From: Nipponacmea schrenckii
Taxonomy: Eukaryota > Mollusca > Gastropoda > Lottiidae
Assembly (NCBI GenBank): GCA_030562195.1
Contig: CM060199.1
Coordinates: 27,362,338 to 27,426,337, forward strand
DNA: 64,000 nucleotides
Direction of reading: 5' to 3'
This document shows positions 34,650-45,458 of the stretch, piece by piece (the stretch's first letter is position 1; every line of letters starts with the position of its first letter). Below the pieces are notes generated by a model. The model saw nothing but the letters and a program-made list of their open reading frames with translations, did no database searches and was not told where the DNA came from. A program made the translations under genes and the position numbers.

Positions 34650-35600
34650 TTGAACAAATTATCGGCGAAACCCCGATTTAGAATTTGAAGTAAACTTTTT
34701 TTTTCTGATAACTAGTGCCCTCTGATTGGTCAGCCCTATAGTCATACCTATCTGACTTGCCCTTGCCATCTCCAAATTTTCCATTTTCTGAAACAGGAAA
34801 TCATTTTCAAATTTGGATTTCTTTTGGTCACTGTTCCCAAAGTGAGTACCATCTCTCTTTCTGGAATGAGTTTCATTTCTAGAATTCGGGTTTCCTGAAA
34901 AGGGTGAATTAGACATAAGATGCTGAGTTCCTTGGCATCTCTCAGCACTGGCATGTAGAAATTGGAAAATGCAGATTGAAATATTAGTCGATCTTCAGTA
35001 GCTTGATTCCTAAAAGATTATAAAAATTCAGAATTCCGAGCCTTAGACTGTTTATTTTGGATTGTAAATTTTCCTTTGGAAGCCGACTTGAAACCAAATT
35101 GTTTTTGAGAAGTAATTCCTTCTTCAATATTCTCATCTATTCGAGGAGTAAGACAGAACTGCTTGAAGTGATCCGAAGTCATTTTAAAACGAGTATCATC
35201 AGCTGCTTTGTAAGTTCTTAATGATTTTCTCCTCATCATTTCATTGTTCACTTCTTGCAATGCTTCCAAAACAGAACCATCAACTGGCAAAAGCGACTGA
35301 CTAGACTTTCTCTGACTAGAATTCAGTCTAGAAAATACATATGATTTAAATTTTTCTCCCTTCTTACTACAGTCCTCTTGTTTCTATCTCTAAAGCCTGT
35401 GACATATTTCGTACAAATGCTGTCCAATCAAGATCGCCAGAATGGGAAACACTGGAAAAATCAGAATCAACATCAGATTCTTCCCCTTGAGGACCCCTGA
35501 TAATTATAATGTCCTCTACAGAATCACTATCATGTTCATGCACATTATAGTTGGTACTAAACCTATCAAAACGTTGTTTAGTATTAGGCCTACTATTATC
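34650..35600 (-). pseudogene. Gag-like region of the DIRS-like element
   Basis: Minus-strand frames carry a Ser/Asp-rich start (D-S-D-S-V-E-D), then L-D-W-T-A-F-V. After a break come P-V-D-G-S-V-L-E-A-L-Q-E-V-N and T-P-R-I-D-E-N-I-E-E-G-I. A Ser/Arg-rich segment near 34,660-34,920 follows. This pattern resembles the structural protein of DIRS elements, but the assignment rests mainly on position before the RT. Confidence 0.5.
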
Positions 35601-36500
35601 AGTAGAATCTGCTTTCAAATTAATCAGTTCTTCAATATGAGCAGAAATAGACACCTGTTTATCTGCAAACCTGTCATTTAATAGTTTCACTGCATGATCA
35701 TAATTGGCATCTGTAAGTTGGAGTTCATCTATACAGGCTGCAGCAGAATCTAATAAGCTTTTTAAATAATTTAGCTTTTCCATCTTTGACGAAAGGCCGA
35801 TCGGCAAGGAGGTCGAAAATATAAAATCATATCTGACATTTTTTGGTCATCTTCTATTTGATTGGCTGTCAAAGCAGGTAATGCGTTCAAATTTGGACAC
35901 ATCTATAACCGTACAAAAAACGAAATATTAGTTATTATAATAAATAGTTGATTTAAAACTTGAAACTTATTAATTAAATTGAATATTAGTATAATTTTAT
36001 ATGATAAATTAGATCTTCAACATGATTTATGCATCAAAAGCATGTAGTTGTTCTACTAATAGTAACTCTTCTCGGGAATGGTTGCTTCAATGATTTTACA
36101 CATTTCAAAATGGCGGCTAATTTAACAATTTATCGCTAACAACAGAAAATTGCAGCGGTAAGATATTGGGAAGTCATTAACTAAATTAAATGCTAGTTTT
36201 GTTTTTGTGCTTTACATACCAATGATTTCATGCGTATTTTTAAGCCTTACGCTGGTTTCAATAATTGCTATTAACAGAACAGAGTCCATAAGTGGACTAT
36301 GAAACACGGTTTTTATTCTTAACCGGCGAGTGAATATTTTTAGCAGCAGGAACCTCTAATGCTAATCTAATGTGTATTAATTTCATCTGAAAATTCACTG
36401 GATTCAACTATATCAGCCATAACCTCTTCCTCATCATCCATCAATTCTAACATTTTTTCATTTTCTTCTTCTTCTAAAGAAATTCTGCATATTTCAACAA
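35601..36500 (-). pseudogene. BEL/Pao gag remnant (DUF1759-like)
   Basis: At 35,601-35,800 the minus strand reads L-S-S-K-M-E-K-L-N-Y-L-K-S-L-L, then L-T-D-A-N-Y-D-H-A-V-K-L-L and R-F-A-D-K-Q. It ends in I-S-A-H-I-E-E-L, the core of the DUF1759 gag family. An acidic coiled stretch (S-L-E-E-E-E-N-E-K-M and E-E-V-M-A-D-I) lies at about 36,360-36,490, matching the usual N-terminal helix of BEL gag. The part between is decayed. The rest of gag and the protease are missing beyond the DIRS junction. Confidence 0.7.
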
Positions 36501-36617
36501 GAAAATATAAAAGTCAGTGACTCGGAATAACAAACTGGTTCTCGGACTACCATAATTATTAATTAATTCTTTTCGGTCGACTGGAACATAAACTTCACTC
36601 TTCTAACTTTTTCACTC

Positions 36618-36635
36618 AATCCGTCTCGTCGACCA
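36618..36635 (-). promoter_or_regulatory. Candidate primer-binding site of the BEL/Pao element
   Basis: Immediately inside the 5' LTR on the minus strand, the sequence after the terminal CA is TGGTCGACGAGACGGATT. A TGG complementary to tRNA 3' CCA directly after the LTR is the expected layout. The tRNA is not identified. Confidence 0.6.
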
Positions 36636-36884
36636 TGTAATGGTTTTAAATACGACACTCTTGTTGTTGTTACTAGTGTTTATTAAAATCAGGACTAAGC
36701 CTCACTTTATACACGTAAGTCTCAACTTTTCTCAACAAATTAACATCATGGTAGGGCTTTCCATAGACATAGAAAGAAGCTTTCTCTTCATTACTCATCT
36801 AAAAGTAGACTTTAAAAAGGAGAGTTCACATTACCTCCCCTTACAACTTATCTCAGACCACAATAACTAAATTATTACTGAACA
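36636..36884 (-). repeat. 5' LTR of the BEL/Pao element, 249 bp
   Basis: The + strand copy runs TGTAATGG...GAACA and is followed by the TGCCG duplication. It is the fuller of the two copies and contains ~22 bp ('agacatagaaagaagctttc') absent from the other. Confidence 0.85.
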
Positions 36885-37200
36885 TGCCGTCTGATCAATT
36901 TCAATACTCATACCAAGTTTCATCAAAATCCATAGAAAATTGTATCTTCTATTGCACCCACAATAAAAAAAATTCTCAATTTTACTTATTCAAGGGCAAT
37001 ACTTCATAAACTGTTAACCAAAAAATTGTCAAATTCGAACTTGACCACCGCATTATCAATTCCAATGCTCATACCAAGTTTCATTAAGATACATATAAAA
37101 TTGAAGCTTCTATAGTGTCTACAACAAATGTTGACGGACCGACAGACCGACGAACAGGGGGTCGACAAGATACGGCCACATATTCATGTGGGCGTATAAC
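36885..37200. repeat. ~155-bp repeat array, right part
   Basis: Continuation of the array broken at 26,862. It ends in 'gttgacggaccgacagaccg' and 'cacatattcatgtgggcgta', which looks like the natural end of the element that carries these repeats. Confidence 0.8.
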
Positions 37201-37227
37201 AATCAATTCATACCAAGTTTATAATAA

Positions 37228-37820
37228 TAATAATAATAATAAACTCTTTATTTTACATGGGTCAGAATGAGGCCCAAATACACAAGGACAACACTTTTTT
37301 AAAGCACACCTCATTTAGACACAGTACTTTAGGCACACTTCATTTAGGCGCACGGTCAGATAAGCACTTGTCATTTAGGCACAGAGTTTTTAGACACAGC
37401 AATTTAGACACACTTTCAATTAAGCACATACTCAATAAGGCAAACTCTTATTAGGCACACTACAATTCGGCACACTGTCATTTAGGCACACCTTTAATTA
37501 GGCACATATTCAATTGGGCACCCTTTAAACTATATCAACATTTATTTACGCACACTTTCAATTAGGCACGCATTCACACATGGTCAGACACATCTCCTCT
37601 TTGCTACAGTCTAAAATTGTATATTGTATGTCACCTGGTAAGCACACACACACATATCAAAGTAAAGCTGTGCCTAAATAACACTATGCTTAAATGACAT
37701 GTGCTTATCTGACCATGTGTCTAAATAAAGTGTGCCTAAAATACTGTGTCTTATTGAGGTGTGCTTAAAAAATGTGTGCCTATAAGGGACCCCTGTCTCA
37801 CATCAGCCCATGGGCAATAC
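37228..37820. repeat. SINE-like repeat carrying an internal palindrome of 'ttaggcacac' units
   Basis: A (TAA)n run and 'tttattttacatgggtcaga' match, in opposite orientation, a compact copy at 56925-57015. Between the conserved halves lies ~500 bp of 'catttaggcacac' repeats. The ends form an inverted pair, about 37293-37391 and 37672-37773, roughly 90-100 bp per arm, with imperfect identity. Confidence 0.75.
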
Positions 37821-38289
37821 CTTGGGGAATTCACAATACTTCAATAAACATTTGTTTAAAAATACACAAGTACATGTGCATCAAATGGACAGGTCTATGA
37901 TCCGGCGATCATGACCACAAAATAAATATACAATACTTCACGTACAATTTTTAAAAATACAAAAGTACATGTGCATTAAATGGACAGATTTTCAACGTAC
38001 AATTTGTTTATAAGATAGCTTGCCAGGCAAGGTAATATACGCCCACTGGCAGCATTTTTTCAATTAAAAACTTTTCAGTAAAGTAACAATTAGTGGAATA
38101 TTCAACCTTCCGCCATATACTTTTTTTCTAGGGTCTCTAGTTTCATTTTAAAACTGTCAAGAATTCTACCTATTAACAACTCATTAAATATTTTTGGTAT
38201 TTTTTTGCAATAGGGTTCACCCTTAATAATATTTTGATGTGTTTAATTCTTAATAGGGCTCATCCTTGGTTGATATTAAACAATTTCAG
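37821..38289. other. No gene seen
   Basis: Contains a short direct repeat: 'aaaatacacaagtacatgtg' with 'aaaatacaaaagtacatgtg', followed in both cases by 'catcaaatggacag'/'cattaaatggacag'. Otherwise AT-rich with no coding signal. Confidence 0.5.
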
Positions 38290-38930
38290 AGAGCTTTATC
38301 AAAACTAGAGTGTTCACAAGCCAAAAGTTGAAAGCGTTTTTTGAAAACAAGGGCTGGCACTAAATATTTTTCGATTTATCTGATTTTCAATAGGTTCATC
38401 CTTGAGAGAAAACAAATACTTAAGTCAGGTTTCATCAAAATCCATTCAAAATTGTTCTTTCTAGAGTGTTCACGAGTTAAATTGAACGCGTTTTCAAAAA
38501 CAAGGGCAATAACTTGTACTAAATATTTATCGATTTTCACTGGGTTCATCCTTGGGAGTAAACAAATACTAAAGCCAAGTTTCATCAAAATCCATAAAAA
38601 ATTATTCTTTCTGAGTGTTTACAAGCTAAAATTGAACGTTTTTTCAAGAACAAGGGCAATAACTTGTACTTAATTTTTTTGATTTATCTGATTTTCAATA
38701 GGGTTCATCCTTGGGTGAAAACAAATACTCAAACCAAGTTTCATCAAAATCGGTCAAGAATTGTGCCATGTTGAATGTTTACAAGACAAAAATCAAACAC
38801 GTTTTAAAGAACAAGGGCAATAATTCATATTGGATATATTTTGATATTTTTTTATTTTCAACAGGGCTCATCCCTGGGTGATAACAAACAACTACAGATA
38901 GTTTTGTCAACATTGATCGTTGATCAATAT
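38290..38930. repeat. Second ~155-bp-type repeat array
   Basis: About four degenerate units contain 'gggttcatccttgg', 'aagtttcatcaaaatcc', 'gagtgttcacaag' and 'aacaagggcaataactt'. Same family and orientation as 26.4-26.9 kb and 57.8-58.5 kb. Open frames across it are artefacts of the repeat. Confidence 0.75.
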
Positions 38931-40757
38931 TGACATAATATATAGTTCCCGCGGCCTTGCAAAATCAAAGAATATTTTGCCAGAATAGCACCATTAGCCT
39001 GCTCTATTTGTATTTGAAATTGTCACAGATAACAACATCAATTTCAATATCAGCTTTGAGCAAAGATACCTTGGTAAATCAGCTTGAAGTTTTTCTGTTT
39101 TTAATATCATTTGATTTAACTTTGTTAAACTTGGTCGTTTTTAGTACCTGGTGATCCTTAGTTATCTTATCTTCATGACCTGCTGATGCCTAAATTCCTG
39201 CGATATTGCCCAATACTTCTTATCTGACTTGGTACTGAAAACAAAAATCACAAATATTTCAACAGAGATATTTGTAACATTTTGCTTCGCTCAGCCATGC
39301 TCAATATTTTAGTAAATTCCTTATATTGATGTACATTCATGGAAATAATTGAATCCGGTAATAATTTATTTAAGTCCCCTTGTCAAGTCCGACTATTTAG
39401 TAAACACCCTAAATTATAATGTGTATATAAAGTTTCCCACAATATTGATAAAAGGGATAAAAACACATTTAATGTAAAACTGACTGTTTGCCGCATACAT
39501 TTTTAAAGATAAACATATAAAATTTTAGAAGAAAATAGAGATGAAAATACCTTTATATTTTAAGATATGGAGTTTGTTTGGATATAAAACAATGTATAGT
39601 TTCTAGAGCATCCTACATGGTACCAAACCTCAATGGCTACATGTTGCGGTTGTCGTCATACGATGCATTATGCTATTTAGTCACTCCTATCGCTTGTTGT
39701 TATTTTTCTTACTTCCGCCCACTGCGTTATGGCGCTAAAATAAATGTTGGGTTACGATTTCGATATTAAAATGATTACAGAGACTCATGGAGGTATTTAT
39801 CGGTCATAATTTACCGCTTCGAGGTTTACATGTTCTATGTTTTACGTATTCATGCGATTCTAAGGGTATATTATTGTTCATTTCAGTTTTCACGTCAAAA
39901 CACAGGGGAAATCGAAAGTAGAGAGATGAGTAAACAAATCGTATTCCGCTATATATGTATGTTATTATCGTGCGATTGTGAGAAATAAATAAACATTCAT
40001 TTTACTTTTCATTAATTTAACTTGTGTTTTGCCAGTAGAAGCCCAGGTCCGCCATTTTCGTCATTCCTATCGTATCCGTCTATCTTACTGGTCTAAATCA
40101 GTGCCCAACCTGTGGACGGTCATTACACTACACAATCTTTATTTCTTATGCATGTATGAATGTAACAGAATTCATTCACCTGCCTTCATTTCTGCAGCTT
40201 TGCATAACTGCCCTGGAAAAAATATATATTGGCCTATGAACTTGTAAGCAAACTAAAGTAAAGCGATATAACACAATGTTCAATTATTTCACACAGTAGT
40301 GGATATTCGACCGGATACGGTTGCTATGTGGAAAAAGATATTCGACCGGATGCGATCGCTGATTGGTCGAAATATATCAGCGCCATCTACCACAATTATG
40401 TTGATTACTTTACTGGACAGAGATAAATGCCGGATCCGGATTTCCATTACGATCGTCTATTCAATCGGCAACTAAATAGGGTATGTGCGGCATTCTCTCC
40501 TTAAAAAACCTAGCAAATACGACCACTTTATCTCTGATAAATTTTGTAATGATACTTTTATTTATACATTTTGTCTGTAGGAGGATTCCTTAGACCCTTG
40601 AGGCACTAAAGGCTTGCATATTTGACTCTACGATGTTTGGAATTCCAACCCCGATAGTTTTCCCCACATTAATCAGCCTTTCCAATATTTGAAACACCAA
40701 GTTTAAAGACTCTAGTGCCGCCACTACTAAGAAATTTGTATAAATTGTTCTGTATAA
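38931..40757. other. No gene recognised
   Basis: Several frames of 60-75 codons lack family resemblance or splice context. A short direct repeat ('atattcgaccggat.cg') occurs at about 40,305 and 40,341. Confidence 0.5.
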
Positions 40758-41003
40758 ATGGGCATTTGTCGCTTAGAAATGTACAACAACTCGCGTCAAA
40801 AATCGGTTGTACCAAGAGTGAATCTCCAAATGTGTAGACGTTCATTTAGATTTGCTTCATCTGTTTTGTGGAACTCGATTCCTCCCAATCATGCCCTCAA
40901 GAACTCGGAATCCACCGACATATCAAGCGTAGGCTTAAAACATATCTATTCCAGTTATACTTTGGAACCGAAGATCAAGTATAAATTTTGCAAGCGCACT
41001 AGG
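40758..41003 (+). pseudogene. LINE (non-LTR retrotransposon) ORF2 C-terminal remnant
   Basis: The frame contains V-V-P-R-V-N-L-Q, R-R-S-F-R-F-A-S-S-V-L-W-N-S-I-P and a degraded L-K-H-I-Y-S end. The 'R-S-F-x-x-x-x-x-x-L-W-N-x-L/I-P' block followed by a short Lys-rich helix is typical of the very end of RTE/CR1/L2-type reverse transcriptase proteins. Catalytic blocks are absent, as expected for 5'-truncated LINE copies. The 3' untranslated part may run to the 'ataaagcactttgatgg' sequence at ~41,205. Confidence 0.65.
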
Positions 41004-41276
41004 AACTTTGTAATAATTGTGTTTGTGTGCGATACAAATTTCCATATTATTAATTATTATAACTTGAGAGAATTTCTAGTTGGTGTTATAGCCGCGCAAG
41101 GATTCCTTTGTCTCGAGAAGAAACTGTTATGGTATCGTATGGTATGATGATGCAATGTCGTAAAATAGATAATTGTCGTAATTGTATAACGATTGTTGTT
41201 AGATGAATAAAGCACTTTGATGGCTGAACATGTTTTATGATTCCCGCTCATCTCAATATATTATAAAAAAAAACAT

Positions 41277-42500
41277 GGTGTTAGAAGTGAAAGCTGACTA
41301 AAATTCTGTACTATATTAAAGAAAATATAGCAAATCCATCAAATTAGGTAAATTGATTGGGTGAAAAGATGGCGAAAATTGAGCAACCCAAAGAATTTAA
41401 TGTCCTTCAACCGAATGACTAGCCGGAATGAAATAAAAGATATGGACGTTACCGAATCGCTGCTTAACTTCATAAAGAAGAAGCTATAGCACAAATTAAT
41501 AACTTGATTTATTGTATGGGTGACGAAGCCGAATCTATTTATGAACAATTTTCATTTGATGAACGTCAAGCAAATGTCTATGATGCTGTAATGAAAAAAT
41601 TTGAAGACTATTTTATACCAAGAAGAAATATCATTAGAGAAAGAGCCATATTTCATGACCGTAAACCGAAAGAATGAGAAACGGTTGAGTGTTTTGTAAG
41701 AAGTTTATTCAAGTTGGTTGAAACTTGTAATTATGGTGAAAACAAAGAAGATGAAATTCGTGATAAATTCATATGGGGCTTAAATGAAAAAACCTAAGTG
41801 AAAAACTACAAATGAAATCACATGTTACTTTAAATACAGCTATGGACATGGCACACCCGAACGTATCGGGTGCATGGCAAGAAACCACGAATTCTTAAAA
41901 AATCAAATAAAGAAGAAGTTAATGCCAAAGAAACTCAAAAATCAAGAAATGGTGGAAATTATAGAATTAAATGTCCAGCATATGGTAAAACATGTCATAA
42001 TTGTAAAAAATTAGGACACTTTTCAAATGTTTGTTTCAGTCGTTGTCAAAGAAATCAACAGACAAGATACAGACCCAAGTATAATAATGGTGATAGAGAA
42101 AGGAAGAAGGTGTTAGAAGCTCGTAATAGTAATGATTTTGCACATTCTCAAGAAAAAGAAAACTGTGCAAAAGACATAATAAACAATAGTCAAGATAATG
42201 AAATGGGTTGTACCAATGATTGTTGTAGATTTCTTAATTCCATTCAAAATTGATACTGGTGCACAGGCCAATTGTCTCCCCTTCAAAGATTTAACATGAA
42301 AAAAATCTAAAACTATTAAAATTAGTAATTTTAAAGTGAATTTAACAAGCTAAAACAAAATGCCTATAAAAAATTGTGGAAGATGTGTTTTGAATGTAGA
42401 ATTTAAAAGTTAACATTATAAAATTGATTTTACGATAGTGACCCATGAACATGCTCAACCAATAATAGGCTTGAAGAAAAGTGAAAGGTGTTTACTCCCA
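41277..42500 (+). pseudogene. Ty3/Mag-like LTR retrotransposon: gag, zinc knuckle and protease remnant
   Basis: A TGGTGTTAGAAGTG sequence at ~41,275 resembles a primer-binding site. Gag follows with I-Y-E-Q-F-S-F-D-E-R, K-K-F-E-D-Y-F-I-P-R-R-N-I-I-R-E-R-A and I-R-D-K-F-I-W-G-L-N. The zinc knuckle C-H-N-C-K-K-L-G-H-F-S-N-V-C (CCHC) lies near 41,995-42,036. The protease has F-K-I-D-T-G-A-Q-A-N-C at ~42,243 and P-I-I-G-L at ~42,460. Stops occur (TAG at a Trp position near 41,421, TGA near 41,676) and shifts too. The RT is absent, and the sequence ends near 42,500 without a visible 3' LTR. Confidence 0.82.
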
Positions 42501-43303
42501 TTACTCATAATTCCCATTTCTCATAATTAATTATTTATGGTTTAGTGCTTCTTTAATCCCTAGCTGTACCCCAATAGAGAGATGGTCATAACCCATTATA
42601 TAGGCAATAATATTCTCTAATCTCAATCTCAATAAAACACGCATTCACACATATACAAATATAAACACTCAATATTAGCAACAAAATATTTGCACATATT
42701 TAAGCACTTTGATGAAATCAATTAAGTTTCGTCAAATGACAAACTGCATACAAATATTCCCTAAATAGTCTTCTCTTGACTGACCTACTGGTTCTTTAAT
42801 CGTCCCAACCCATTGTCAATTTCTCTATAAACTTGATAAAGTTAGGCTACATGTATTTAACCAAAAAGCTGATTGAAGCCAGTTAACATCACACGAATTT
42901 GGGATAGCAAATACATGAATATATCAAACAAATCCTAAAGAAACTGTAGAAAATCAATGATTGTGTTCATTAGTTGTTAATCCATCTACTGAAATGCTTG
43001 GACAATTCCATTTATACTATAGGTATTTACTATTTTCGGAATTTGATTTAATTTATGATCTGGGATTATGAGTAATGAAACACACCGATCTTAGACATTT
43101 TTGGAACTTTATCAAGCGCAAGGGAAACTGTTGCCAAGCATTTCTTAAGATGTAACTAACATGATAGAAAATTGTGAACCATGTTTTAAGATTAGAAACA
43201 AAAGTGTAAAGAGTCTTTAATTCCTCATAAAGTTCCACATGGGAGAAAATAGGAATTGATTTATTTAGTTATAAAAGTAAGGATTGCTTAGAGTACAAAA
43301 GTG
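42501..43303. other. No gene seen
   Basis: AT-rich. A short duplicated phrase ('cccat.actcataatt') at ~42,490-42,525 is the only structure noticed. Confidence 0.5.
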
Positions 43304-43780
43304 TTAAAGGGATAATAGGCGTTAGAATACACTCGTCCTACGGCTTATATTTGTGTTTCATATTGACTATTAGTTAAGTAAGTATGCATCACACACTTTA
43401 CCAAATTTTAAAAAGCCACAATAAAAATATATTCGGAATTTTAAAAAAAAGTGAGCCAGCGACGATTCCATTCAGTTTGAGAATAAAAAAAGCGTCTGGT
43501 AAATCAACGCTAAAACATCATTGTAGAATTCAACAGTAGGGGTCAAGGACGCGTGAAAACCCACATGTTAGAGTTACTTCCCTTTATATTTACACGATTT
43601 GAAAATCGCTTGATGGATGGCTCAAGCGTTTTATGATTAACTACTTTATTTTGGGGATTTATCGGATTTTAGAGGGATTTTGATGTATAGGTAAGTCCAC
43701 TGATGGATATATACTGTTATTGTCCAAATTTGAGTGAACTTAAAATTTTATGTTCGTTCTAACGCCTATTATCCCTTTAA
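43304..43780. mobile_element. 469-bp MITE with TTAA target site
   Basis: Left end TTAA-AGGGATAATAGGCGTTAGAA (43304-43327). Right end is its exact reverse complement, ending CCCT-TTAA (43757-43780). Perfect 20-bp terminal inverted repeats with TTAA on both sides suggest a piggyBac-like target preference. No coding capacity. Perfect repeats imply a fairly young insertion. Confidence 0.88.
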
Positions 43781-44244
43781 GTCCATGTTTTCTGAAAATC
43801 AGGTTTTTTGTTAAAAGTAACCAATTAAAAGTCATCTTGCTTATGTCTGAACCCTTTAAGAACAATCAAATTATATTACTGAAAATAGGTTAGAAACACT
43901 AGGTGTTTATCCCCTCTTTGAAAAACGTTAGAATACAAAATTACTAAGTACGGACATAACACTGTTGTAGTTCAAGCTCATTGTCTTTATGGTACATAAT
44001 TGGACATAAGTGAAATAAAAGCACATGGTATTAAGAAAGTAAACACTATTTTTCCTATTTTTTATTTTTTGCACTCCCGTTCATAATATATCGGCCGTAG
44101 AAGTGTGTTAATATTATTAGGTACTTTAATCTGATCACGCTTACGTCCCTTGATTGTGACGTCAAGTCGGAACATAGCGTCGTATTGGATAGCCTTCTAC
44201 CGTATACTATTGATTCTGTTTACAAGTTGTATTTGCAAAATAAG

Positions 44245-44330
44245 ATGGTTTTATGTGCTGCCTTCAACTGTGAAGTAAGATCGGGACAAAAGATAGCTTT
44301 GTACGAGTTTCCATCGGATCCTAGACTGGA
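44245..44330 (+). pseudogene. THAP zinc-finger N-terminal fragment
   Basis: From ATG 44245 the frame reads M-V-L-C-A-A-F-N-C, a C-x4-C pair at the start, then a basic loop and L-Y-E-F-P-S-D-P. This is the signature opening of THAP domains, the C2CH DNA-binding modules related to P-element transposases. The frame reaches a 92-bp hairpin-like insertion with a 46-A run at 44,331 and stops. A segment resembling the C-terminal THAP end lies at 45.6-45.8 kb. It could be a first exon of a live gene, but no donor was found, so a broken copy is preferred. Confidence 0.6.
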
Positions 44331-44347
44331 CCAGTCTCTTCTATTTA

Positions 44348-44393
<46 letters not shown>

Positions 44394-44422
44394 GTCAACT
44401 TGTATCCTACGAGAGAGACTGG
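44331..44422. repeat. 92-bp hairpin-ended insertion with (A)46 core
   Basis: Begins CCAGTCTCTT and ends GAGAGAGACTGG, inverted ends, around a run of 46 A. A related 87-bp sequence with CCAGTCTCT...GAAGACTGG ends and a T-rich core lies at 45459-45545. Confidence 0.6.
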
Positions 44423-44584
44423 AAAAATTGCCCAATAAAATGGGCGTGTTTGCCATGTTTTTTGTCCTTCCTTATTTGGAATGATTGACAGTTGTCGATC
44501 ACGCTTTGGGGTCATGTGACATGAATTTTGTAAATAAAGTCTCGATTATCGCGGATTCAATTCCACACACACGCCGTTGGAATC

Positions 44585-44857
44585 ATGTCCGAATTAGAGG
44601 ATATTGACGAGGCGATTGGACATGTTTTACCGGCTTTTGGTTATAAAGATCCAAAGGAATATCAGAGGTCAATAATCACCGCTTATCTACAGAAGAAAGA
44701 TGTTTTTTTGTGCGCGCCGTGTGGTTCGGGAAAGTCGCTGACGTTTGAGGCTGCCCCATTTTTATTCCAATACATGAAAAATCAAACGATCATACCTACC
44801 GATAATATAATTATTGTTGTACAACCCTTGATTGAAAGAACAGGAAAGTCAAGTTAA
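44585..44857 (+). CDS. RecQ/DEAD-like helicase N-terminal fragment
   Basis: ATG at 44585 begins an acidic start, then F-G-Y-K-D-P-K-E-Y-Q (Q-motif-like), K-K-D-V-F-L-C-A-P-C-G-S-G-K-S-L-T-F-E (Walker A, motif I) and I-V-V-Q-P-L-I (motif Ia position). This is the start of a superfamily-2 helicase of RecQ type. The expected continuation after P-L-I is a K-E-Q run. It is present in the next frame (K-E-Q-E-S-Q-V-K), so one base has been lost or gained near 44,832, and the given frame ends at TAA. No DEAD/H box or later motifs occur in the window. A decayed copy is most likely; an intron or assembly error is possible. Confidence 0.6.
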   Translation: MSELEDIDEAIGHVLPAFGYKDPKEYQRSIITAYLQKKDVFLCAPCGSGKSLTFEAAPFLFQYMKNQTIIPTDNIIIVVQPLIERTGKSS

Positions 44858-45367
44858 AAAAGTAAAATTTCTGTTGCGGTGTAATGTTTTTTTTTTTTTG
44901 TTTTTTTATTTGTTTTTTTTTTGTGTCCTTTTGAAAACCTAGATCTAATCGAATTAGAAATACTATGTGACCACAATATTTTCTAAATCGAATTTTGCCG
45001 ATTATTTTTGTAAGAATTGAAATATTTGCCCCAAAAGATAAATTAAAATCGATATTTACCTTCATGAATCATGTCTAGACTGGAGCAGGCATGCCGAGAC
45101 CGTCTGGGAGGGGGGGGGGGGTTGATTGATGTCACGTTGGTTTTTTCCATTCGGCAATCGGCTGATATTCCGATGAACAAGCTTCGTTAAGTTTTTATAA
45201 TGATAATGATTTTATTTATGTTCATTCACCTCATCCCATACGTTGTATCCGTTCATTAAACTGATGCTGTGCGTCAACAAAATTCTTAGATCGTAAAAAT
45301 ATCACTAAATAACAAGAACTTTAGGTATGTCACCAGCTTGCCTTTTCAGACAACCATTTTGTTTATA

Positions 45368-45405
45368 TCACGTGATGTTAGATATCACGTGATGTACGAC
45401 GTCAC
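45368..45405. promoter_or_regulatory. Paired TCACGTGA palindromes and a GACGTCAC site
   Basis: TCACGTGA occurs at 45368-45375 and 45385-45392, followed by GACGTCAC at ~45,398. E-box (bHLH) and CRE-like words so close together could be regulatory, but they may also be part of a repeat ('atcacgtgatgt' twice). Confidence 0.3.
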
Positions 45406-45458
45406 ACGATCTGCATAATGCGGATTGACCTACATGATGAGAAATTAGCTCTAATGTC

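Larger units (their letters stand above)
31706..35600 (-). mobile_element. DIRS-like tyrosine-recombinase retrotransposon nested in BEL/Pao
   Basis: Minus-strand order: gag-like region (35.6-34.65 kb), reverse transcriptase with Y-L-D-D-W-L, RNase H, then a tyrosine recombinase, which is DIRS gene order. A 51-bp inverted pair at 31711-31761 and 31958-32008 lies at the 3' end, as expected of DIRS terminal or internal complementary repeats. BEL/Pao sequence resumes immediately beyond at about 31,704. The 5' boundary at ~35,600 is approximate: BEL/Pao gag runs into DIRS-type gag without an obvious matching terminal repeat. The copy is therefore 5'-truncated, or the join involved a deletion. Several frameshifts make it inactive. 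Confidence 0.8.
26863..36884 (-). mobile_element. BEL/Pao LTR retrotransposon, degenerate, with two nested insertions
   Basis: Direct LTR copies (26863-27074 and 36636-36884) flank about 10 kb and are bounded by the same 5 bp, TGCCG (26858-26862 and 36885-36889). Removing the element and one TGCCG restores an uninterrupted ~155-bp repeat unit. On the minus strand the order is gag remnant, reverse transcriptase, RNase H, integrase, as in BEL/Pao. The body is interrupted by a DIRS-like element (about 31.7-35.6 kb) and a 2.8-kb TIR element (27,903-30,710). Much of gag-protease and the integrase core are missing, and stops and frameshifts occur, so it is dead. No envelope-like gene is seen. Confidence 0.85.

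Noticed and set aside
26863..36884. Endogenous retrovirus
   Set aside because: BEL/Pao signatures are clear, but no envelope-like gene is present, so it is treated as a retrotransposon.
38341..38673. 110-codon frame in the repeat array
   Set aside because: Its internal repetition mirrors the ~155-bp units; there is no protein family.
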